Of a stretch of DNA of 64,000 nucleotides, positions 57,439-64,000 are shown piece after piece. Where the stretch lies: contig JASSKH010000031.1 in assembly GCA_031763025.1 (NCBI GenBank), positions 4,822,904 to 4,886,903 of the forward strand. Reading direction: 5' to 3'. Source of the DNA: Macrocystis pyrifera (taxonomy: Eukaryota > Sar > Phaeophyceae > Laminariales > Laminariaceae). The stretch's first letter is position 1. Every line of letters starts with the position of its first letter. Below the pieces are notes generated by a model that saw nothing but the letters and a program-made list of their open reading frames with translations, was not told the DNA's origin and made no database searches. The translations under genes and the position numbers were made by a program.

Positions 57439-60400
57439 GTGAGTGGCCTGTGGTACTAGAGGACCCGACCTGCCCAAGCAACATGTACGGCAGTATAGCA
57501 GCGCAGCAGCGCGCAATGGGTTTCGTCGAATTGTCGCACGTACATCTGCAGTATGAGATCAGATCAGGAATCAAGCAGTACGAACCAGGTACCAAAGGTT
57601 AAGGTTTGTACGACTGCTGTACCCAGGTTCCGATATACCTGGTATATCAGCAAGCGGCAACAACAGTAGCGGTAGCAGCAAAGACAGTACCGGCAGCAGC
57701 AACGACAGCAGCGGCAGCAGCACTACTGCTGCTGTTACTACTCGCTTGCTGCTGCTGCTGCTATAGTAAGTATACCGAGGATTGCATCCTAGACTGGAAG
57801 TTACATACCGGGTACCTGGTAATATAATGTTATTAATAGTACTATAAATAGTGGTATTTGCTGCAGCTTCTGCGAAGTATACCGAGCATTGCATCCTACC
57901 CTAAAAGTTTAATACCAGGTACCAGGTATCATAAAACATGCCCCGGTTTCCATACTCTTGTCCTGATGGATGCGGCAAAGGGACAAGTCGAAAATAACAC
58001 GGGGCAGTTGACGCCAGCTATCTTCCAATCAAACCACGGGAACCACGTGAAATCACGCCGCACACAAACTAGAAGAAGAAAGACACAGCTCGCAGCTCGC
58101 ACACCCGCAGTCACGCGACGATTGACCTTCGATCTCGACATATAATCCACCCACGGTCAACGAGCTTGGTACCGGGCAAGGCCAGTGAGTGTAAATTATG
58201 GTCTGAGAGGTATAATAGGAATCCGTGGCCTAGGGGGAGAGAGGTTGGCCGCGGCGTCCTATGCTCTTCTTCAAAGCTTTCAAAATGTTCTGTTTCGTGC
58301 CAACGGAGAGGAATCGAGAATTTTTGTCGTCTGTTTTCTACACACCAGCTGCCAAATATGTTTTTAGCAGACGCCTGGCCCACCCACGCCACATATCACC
58401 GACCGAGGTGGAGAACTGTGGTACTAGTGTGGGTCGGAGCCTCTAACCAGCGCGCTTCATTCAGAGTTCGTGACGTAATCGTTGGGTTTGTCGATCGATG
58501 TCCAACCTGAAAAATGGTCTATTTTTTGCCATTGGAGAGGGGTAGAGATTTTTTTTGTCGTCTGTCTTCTACAGACCAGTGCCAAAATGTTTTTTTATCA
58601 GACGCCTGGTCAGCCCACGCCACATATCACCAACCGAGGTGTGAGCACTGTGACACTAGGCTGGGTTGGAGACCTTAACCATCGCATTCCGTTCAGATTT
58701 CATGACGGTGTCGTTGGTTTTGTCGATCGATGTCTGCCGAGGATTCTCATAAAAGTTGGCTCTAGTAAATGGGAATGACTATACATTGCTCCAGTATCTG
58801 CCAGAACAGGGGTTTTACATACATTGCGCGGCGCGCAATTAAAGTCGGCGTAAGCTGTCCCGTGCCGTAGAAAAATTGCCCGGTAAAGGCGACTACCCCT
58901 TTAGTCCGGGCCCCGCGGACAAAAACCAGGCGTTTTTTTTTGTTCGTTTTTCAATTATATATTTATATATTATAGAGAAACTCATGCCTGGCAATTTGCA
59001 ATAAAACATGCCGAGATATAGCCTTCAGCAGATAACCATTGAATGATACGGTGAGGCTACTGCTGGAGCAACCTGCAAACGTGAATGACAACGATGACAC
59101 GCTCAGTAGGCGAGTGAGGGGCTACTCTGTTTCCTCGTACGTAGCCAAAACCTCACACCATCCACACCCCTCCTACATTATATACCCTGGTACCTGGTAT
59201 ACATATATAGGTTGGGTTGGCGTCGGTTGGCGACGACGCTGTAAAACACGCATCTCACTGCGTGAGCTAGACAACCAGGGTACCGTTTTTTTTTCGGGAG
59301 AGGGGGTCGGCGGTCACCACGGCTGGCGGTCGAGTTAGATATTTTGTGCGCGGGGAGAACCTTAACTCCGCACATGGGGGTGATCGTATCACTTAGTGTG
59401 TAACTGGTACATGGAAAGGCACCCACGAGGCAGTTACATGGTGAACCCATTGCTGTATCTGGAAGTGGCTACACCAGAAAATAAATCAATTCGTTGACGC
59501 TGTCATCCATATGCATTAAAATCCGCCTCAAGGGCGGTTCCTAGTAGGATGCAGCTCACCCTTCATGCGACTCGCCCAACACCTCACGGCGCTTCGCGCT
59601 TGATGCATGCAATGTCTGCCGGGTCGGTGAAAACCCGACGTGCTCCGTCCCGGCATTGTAGGGATGCGAGGGTCTATCATCATACGACTACGGCCATGCA
59701 TGATAATGAGTACACCCCCCCCCTCCTTAAGGTAAGCTACAAATGAGTAACCCCCTCCGCCCCCCTGGCGCACGTGCTTCCCTATCGTAGGTGAGCTCGT
59801 ACGAGCGCTTGAACAGGATAGGAGAGGGGGCATATGGGACCGTCTATCGCGCTGTTGACAAGCACACCAACAGCCTGGTCGCCCTCAAGAAGGTGCCAAA
59901 CAGCAACACACACACCTATTTGTGTAGTACTATATGTTGTGATGCACTGGTGTGTGCTCGGCACTGTACTGCTGCCGTACGCTCGAGCTGTCTCTGTACT
60001 CATTGTATTGTACCCATGGTACTGCGGGCTGTTGCTTAGTGCTGTACTGGTGCCAGGTACCCATGTACCTTTTTTTTTTTCGTCTTCGTTTATTTTGTTT
60101 CATCCCCAAATTTAGCTTCGCCCTTTTTTCTCCTCAGCCTCCCTTGTCGTAGCTCAGATCCCGGGTCGCATACATAGCAGATGCGCTTCTCCCTATCTCT
60201 GGAAGTGGCCACACCAGATACTAAATCAGTTCACTGGTGCTGTCATCCATATGCGAGAAAATCCGCCTCTAAAGCAGTTCTTAGTAGGATGCGGCTCACC
60301 CTTCATGCGAATCGCCCAACACCTCACGGCGCTTCGCGCTTGGTGCGAGCAATGTCTGCGTGGTCGGTGAAAACCCGTCGTGCTCCGTCCCGGCATTGTA

Positions 60401-63400
60401 GGGATGCGAGGGTCTATGGTCATACGCCTACGGCCATGGATGATGATGAAGACACTCCCCCCCCCCCCCCCGCCTACTGCGGTATGAAAGTATATATAGG
60501 GGGGAACCAAGAAGAGATTATGTCCGTGGAGAAGGTTGGGAGGTACAAGACAGAAGTACAAGAAATGATAGAAAGAAGGGAAAGGCTAGCACTAAGGAAC
60601 AAGATGAAATCGGAGAAACACTCAAGAGATATACGGGGGATTAAGCGAAGAGGAAGGAATGAAAACGTGTTTTTTGCTCGGCCCAATAGACTTCGCAAAA
60701 ACGCTGAAACTGGAATGAAAGCGTGGTTTTTGCACGGCCCAATAGACGTCGCAAAAACACTGAAACTGGAATGAAAACGTGTTTTTTACACGGCCCAATA
60801 GACTTCGCAAAAACGCTGAAACTGGAATGAAAACGTGTTTTTTTTTTGCACGGCCCAATGGACTTCGCAAAAACGCTGAAACTGGAATGAACGTGTTTTT
60901 TTGCACGGCCCAATGGACTTCGCAAAAACGCTGAAACTGCTATTTCGTGTAGAGGACCTGGACCTGCCAGGAAGAAGAAAGGGGTATACCAGTAGCCGGG
61001 AGGAAGAGAGGAAGTAGACGCACAAATATGTGCCCGTGTGGCAAAGCAATAGAGAGTAGAACTCACAGAGTAGGATAATGTGAATGAAGTGTCCAAGGAG
61101 GAACGGGATGTGCTAGAAGAGGAGATGAGGGAAATAGACGAAAGTTACATTGATGGGTTTGGTACGCTAAATAGCAGCGAGAAAAACGATCGCTATCCTA
61201 GGAGATGGATGGTGGCCACAGGCGGCGAAATAGGAAGGGGATAAGATTAGCAAAAAAAAACTATGTAATATATGGAAACAACGTAATGAGTGCCCAACTG
61301 TTGGAGGTGTCTCTATTAGAAGTAGGAACGGTGCTCCGTCTCGAAAGGAATGCGTGGTCAATGGTCAAATGATTAAGGCTAGCAAAAAATAAGTACGCCC
61401 CCCCCCCCCCCCCCCCCCGCCGCCGCCTTACTACGATACGTGTTTTGCATTTTTTTATCGCGAGAAAACTTCTGCCTTTTCTTCGCTCGTCGACTAGCAA
61501 TGAATTATCTTAATCAGCAGTACTCACACTGCTGTACATTTTAGGTCGGCGTTCTCAGCCCCTGGCTTGAACCTTAGCCCTTCTTGACATACTGCAGCAG
61601 TTATATTGCCAGCGCCTACTGGGATAGCGGTCTAGGATATCATTTCGATATATCGAATTATCGAATTTTCGGTTAACCGTGTCGGACTGCTTCGATTGCC
61701 CTCCATCCCCCCCGCATCCACGTGTTTTTCTTCTGCCGACACTGAACGAAAGTCTGTATGTATCCTCATCGAAATCGTATCGATTACGTTTTGCTGTTTA
61801 CTGGTATCATATCGAAGTCAATCCTCATACATACGATAACCAACGCTATATTGTATACGTATCATACCTGGCACGTATTGTAAGACGGAATGATTACCAG
61901 GGATGTGCGATACCGGTAATGGCTTCCTCATCGGTTCTCCAAATCACGTCCGATTTCGAGATTATGTGTGCTTTTCCATGATGGAAAACGCCTCCTTACA
62001 TAGTGTTTCCCCTATGTTTTGAGCGGTGTACTCAACAGGGGATGGTGTCGATCTATCCCCTGATTTACCGCCTCGTCGGAAGCTTTTTTGGCAGCGATTC
62101 ATGCGAGAGGTTTCCTCATTTCTGCGGTTTCGCGGTGTGTTCGGTACGCCCTAACCATTGTGAGCGGTATCGCACATCCCTGATGAATACGATACTTTCC
62201 GCGCATTTATCGTTTCATCGTCTAGCACCACTTGTATGGCACCATTCAGCCGCCGCCGCTGCTACAAAACGGGAAGAAACATAACGAATATACATTATTT
62301 CAGACACAGGCGCCCAGACCGTCTGCCCACAGACAAACAAACAAAAAAAAGTACCACTGCTGCATGTGCCTTTTTCTCGTCGCGGAAAGCACGAGAGCGT
62401 GTGAGTTAGCAAATTTCGATTAAAAAAAAAACAACGAGCAGTGACGGAAATGCTGAACCCTATGCGCGATAAAAAGGAAGGCATGTACCGAGGGGGCGAA
62501 AGTGCAGGTACCTGTGACCACGGCTTGTCCCCGGAGCTGGAGAGTGAAGGTGGTGGGTTTAAGTACGCATACAGACAGACAGATGCAGTCACCCGCAGAC
62601 ATGCAGGCACACTTTCTTTCCCGGGTCCCAGGGCGAAACATGCCTTGTAAATAGGAAAACCCCCGCTCGTGGACCCCGCTATCGATAGGTGCCAGAGGTG
62701 CGGAAAATGAGAAAAACAGGTCGACTTTAGTGTTCCCATTGTTTTTTTGTTCCAGTCCGGCAAGCGCGTGGACGGGGCGACATTCTCTAAACAGGTATCA
62801 CATTTTCTAGACACCAAGACGCCCCCTCCCTATCCCCTATCCCCCCCCCGCCTCATCCTCATCCTCCTTCTTCCCCCCCCCCCCCCCCCCCGAAAGGTAC
62901 CCCCTCCCAATTATATATAGGTTGGGATGGCGTCGGTTGGCAACGACACTGCAGAACATGCCGTTTACTACTTGAGCTAGACAAGCAGGGGTACCTTGTT
63001 CTTTTTTTTTTCGGCGGTCGGTCACAGGTGGTTGTCGAGCTAGATCATTGGCGCGAGGTGAACAGCCTTCACTCCGCTCAAGTGGGAATGATCTTATCAC
63101 GTAGTGTTTATGGTAAGGCACCCAAGAGGCAGTTACATAGTTCTTCCATTGCTGTCTCTGGAAGTGGCTACACCGGAAATTAAATTCTCTGATTGAAGCT
63201 GTCGTCCGTATGCAAGTCCGCCTCACAAGCGGCTCTTTGTAGGATGTAGCTCACCCTTCAAGCGACTCGCCCGATACCTCACGGCGCTTCGCGCTTGGTG
63301 CAAGCAATGTCTGCCTGGTAGGTGAAAACCCGACATGCTCCGTCCCAGCATTGTAGGGATGCGTGGGTCTATGTTCATACGACTACGGCCATGCATGAGA

Positions 63401-63827
63401 TCGAGTACATCGCTCCTATCGAGCACCCCCCCCCCCCCCCCCCCCCAAACGTAGGTGTCTCTGTTGGGAGTAGGAAAGGTGCTCCGTCTCGACAGAGAAG
63501 CGTGGTCAATGGTCAAGTGGCTAAGACGAGCCAACAAATGAGTACACTCCACCCCCCACCCCACCCTCCCTAAATTCCCCCCCCCCCCCCTTTTCCTCCC
63601 TCCCCCCTTGCAAGGTGATTTTGCACAACGAGAAACAAGACGGGTTTCCTTTAACGTCACTGAGAGAGATCCAGCTCCTCAAGAGCGTGTCGCACCCCAG
63701 CTGCGTTCGCCTGCTGGACGTGGCGGTGGGGAGAAGGAGAGAGATGGTTTTCTTGGTGTTCGAGTACTGTGAGCACGACCTCGCGGGGCTGCTGGACTCC
63801 ACGAAGAAGCCCTTCTCCGAGTCCGAT
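57364..63827 (+). CDS. CDK10: CDK10-type cyclin-dependent kinase, first three exons
   Basis: Exons 57364-57438, 59791-59892 and 63615-63827 join in phase 0 to 130 codons, and the gene runs off the right edge. Exon 1 starts at ATG 57364 and ends YGSCRP, matching the Gly-x-Cys-Arg-x-Val motif that precedes the kinase domain in CDK10. Exon 2 carries the glycine loop GEGAYGTVY and the catalytic Lys in VALKK. Exon 3 has [16 protein letters not shown] (cyclin helix with its Glu) and [14 protein letters not shown] (hinge). CDK10 works with cyclin M in the nucleus (family knowledge). An in-frame ATG at 57196 could extend the N terminus, but its sequence looks non-coding. The catalytic loop and DFG are outside the window. 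Confidence 0.87.
58286..58735 (+). repeat. ~225-bp tandem duplication in CDK10 intron 1
   Basis: 58286-58502 and 58520-58735 share GCAGACGCCTGGCCCACCC / TCAGACGCCTGGTCAGCCC, CGCCACATATCACCGACCG / CACATATCACCAACCG and TTTGTCGATCGATGTC. Confidence 0.85.
59202..59768 (+). mobile_element. RP-C1 full-length copy and second tail in CDK10 intron 1
   Basis: Starts CATATATAGGTTGGGTTGGC and ends GATAATGAGTACAC with a C tail at about 59725. A short ACAAATGAGTAACCCCC (RP-C2-like end) with its own C-rich tail follows, 22 nt before the acceptor at 59790. Confidence 0.87.
59791..59892 (+). CDS. CDK10: CDK10-type kinase exon 2, ATP-binding loop
   Basis: This 102-nt phase-0 exon encodes [20 protein letters not shown] then [13 protein letters not shown]. 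The acceptor is TTCCCTATCGTAG and the donor GTGCCA. Its first codon is GTG, which is not a start here. C-rich tails of two RP-C elements end within 65 nt of the acceptor. Confidence 0.92.
60190..60475 (+). mobile_element. RP-C1, 5'-truncated copy in CDK10 intron 2
   Basis: It starts at CTGGAAGTGGCCACACCAG and ends GGATGATGATGAAGACACTC with a 14-C tail. Confidence 0.87.
60480..61412 (+). mobile_element. RP-C2, longest copy, with coding remnants
   Basis: It ends TGCTCCGTCTCGAAAGGAAT, GTCAATGGTCAAATGATT, AAAAAATAAGTACG and a C tail. The first part is open for about 95 codons ([20 protein letters not shown], then [20 protein letters not shown]), highly charged and probably coiled coil; I do not recognise it. 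It is interrupted by a ~56-bp unit repeated five times at 60663-60942. It could be the longer partner of RP-C1. Confidence 0.75.
60663..60942 (+). repeat. Five ~56-bp tandem units inside RP-C2
   Basis: Each unit contains CGGCCCAATAGACTTCGC or a close variant and AAAACGCTGAAACTGGAATG. The reversed RP-C2 at 28055 has only one, so the amplification is local. Confidence 0.9.
61898..62182. mobile_element. hAT-like MITE with 8-bp target duplication
   Basis: Ends CAGGGATGTGCGATACCG and CGGTATCGCACATCCCTG are perfect 18-bp inverted repeats, and CAGGG is a common hAT end. The flanks are ATGATTAC and ATGAATAC, an 8-bp duplication with one mismatch, as hAT transposases make. At 285 bp it cannot encode a transposase. 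Confidence 0.9.
62375..62560 (+). mobile_element. SINE-T diverged fragment
   Basis: GCGGAAAGCACGAGAGCGTG, CTGAACCCTATGCGCGAT and TGTGACCACGGCTTGTCC match the SINE-T body, with a longer central part. The head is missing. Confidence 0.65.
62912..63446 (+). mobile_element. RP-C1 full-length copy in CDK10 intron 2
   Basis: Starts TATATATAGGTTGGGATGGC and ends GAGATCGAGTACATCGCTC with a ~22-C tail. Its start is preceded by another C run at 62874-62891. Confidence 0.87.
63447..63600 (+). mobile_element. RP-C2 3' end directly before CDK10 exon 3
   Basis: GTAGGTGTCTCTGTTGGGAG, GTGCTCCGTCTCGACAGAG and CAACAAATGAGTACACTCC, then C-rich DNA that runs into the acceptor at 63613-63614. Confidence 0.85.
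63615..63827 (+). CDS. CDK10: CDK10-type kinase exon 3, cyclin helix and hinge
   Basis: This 213-nt phase-0 exon encodes [18 protein letters not shown], then [20 protein letters not shown] and EHDLAGLLD, ending KPFSESD before GTGAGG. The acceptor CTTGCAAG follows the C-rich tail of an RP-C2 copy. The remaining 173 nt of the window read as intron. Confidence 0.92.
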
Positions 63828-64000
63828 GTGAGGGGCGGGGAGAGTCGTTGCCCCCACGTCTTAGAAGTTTTTGTTTTTTTCAGGAGTCTTGAGGGGTCGT
63901 GACCCCAACTCGCAGCTCGGGTCAGGAAGGTTTCGAAGTCTCACGGGTCGGATCGGGTCGGCTCAGGTCGGGTCGGATCAGGATTTTTTCAATTTTTCAC

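Larger units (their letters stand above)
61413..62911. other. CDK10 intron 2 remainder
   Basis: Apart from the hAT-like MITE and a SINE-T fragment I see AT-rich unique sequence and a C run at 62874-62891. No exon was found. Confidence 0.6.

Noticed and set aside
59791..60039. Reading the CDK10 exon as starting at GTG 59791 and running past 59892
   Set aside because: GTG is not a eukaryotic start, an AG acceptor precedes it, and the kinase sequence stops exactly at the donor 59893.

Overview
The window is nuclear DNA of an intron-rich eukaryote, most likely a photosynthetic stramenopile and possibly a brown alga. Four things point there: GC-rich exons of about 55-240 nt lost in kilobase introns; a secreted EGF-repeat protein of a type I associate with stramenopiles and alveolates; a decayed retroelement resembling ones I recall from brown algae and oomycetes; and abundant CAG/CTG runs. 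The lineage is inference from family memory, not a search. Nothing prokaryotic, organellar or viral was recognised.

Three protein genes can be assembled exon by exon with consistent splice phases. (1) Plus strand, 1153-8953: a CDK11/PITSLRE-type kinase in seven exons; its ATP-binding loop lies before the window. (2) Minus strand, 46378 down to 23244: fourteen 3' exons of an EGF-repeat extracellular protein, about 1.7 kb of coding sequence spread over 23 kb; the 5' end was not found. (3) Plus strand, from 57364 past the right edge: a CDK10-type kinase, of which exons 1-3 are visible (57364-57438, 59791-59892, 63615-63827). The two transcription-linked CDKs therefore flank the EGF gene in the opposite orientation. 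A broken reverse-transcriptase element lies at about 52.9-54.3 kb and an unrecognised 361-codon open frame at 48714-49799.

Most of the rest is repeats. Names used below are mine. MITE-A: about 110-bp palindromic elements with 27-bp terminal inverted repeats (TIRs) and TA target sites, about 27 copies. RP-C1 and RP-C2: 5'-truncated retroposons that share their last ~75 bp and end in poly(C); they account for many of the long C/G homopolymers. SINE-T: a tRNA-derived SINE with A and B boxes and an A tail, three copies. PAL: an ~80-bp palindrome, about 11 copies. DISP: a 300-450 bp dispersed repeat. There is also one hAT-like MITE with an 8-bp target duplication, a 191-bp TIR element, and many mini- and microsatellites.

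Layout: 0-9 kb CDK11-type gene; 9-23 kb repeats without recognised genes; 23-46.4 kb EGF gene, its introns packed with MITE-A, RP-C and DISP copies; 46.4-57 kb repeats, the open frame and the retroelement; 57.4-64 kb CDK10-type gene.

The most unusual signals are the poly(C)-tailed retroposons, whose tails lie just upstream of several 3' splice sites; a large excess of short TA-bounded motifs (TACCWGGTA, TACAGTA, TACAGCAGTA) that look like excision footprints of TA-targeting transposons and are seen inserted inside repeat copies; and 3 GC-AG introns among the 20 introns that can be read.
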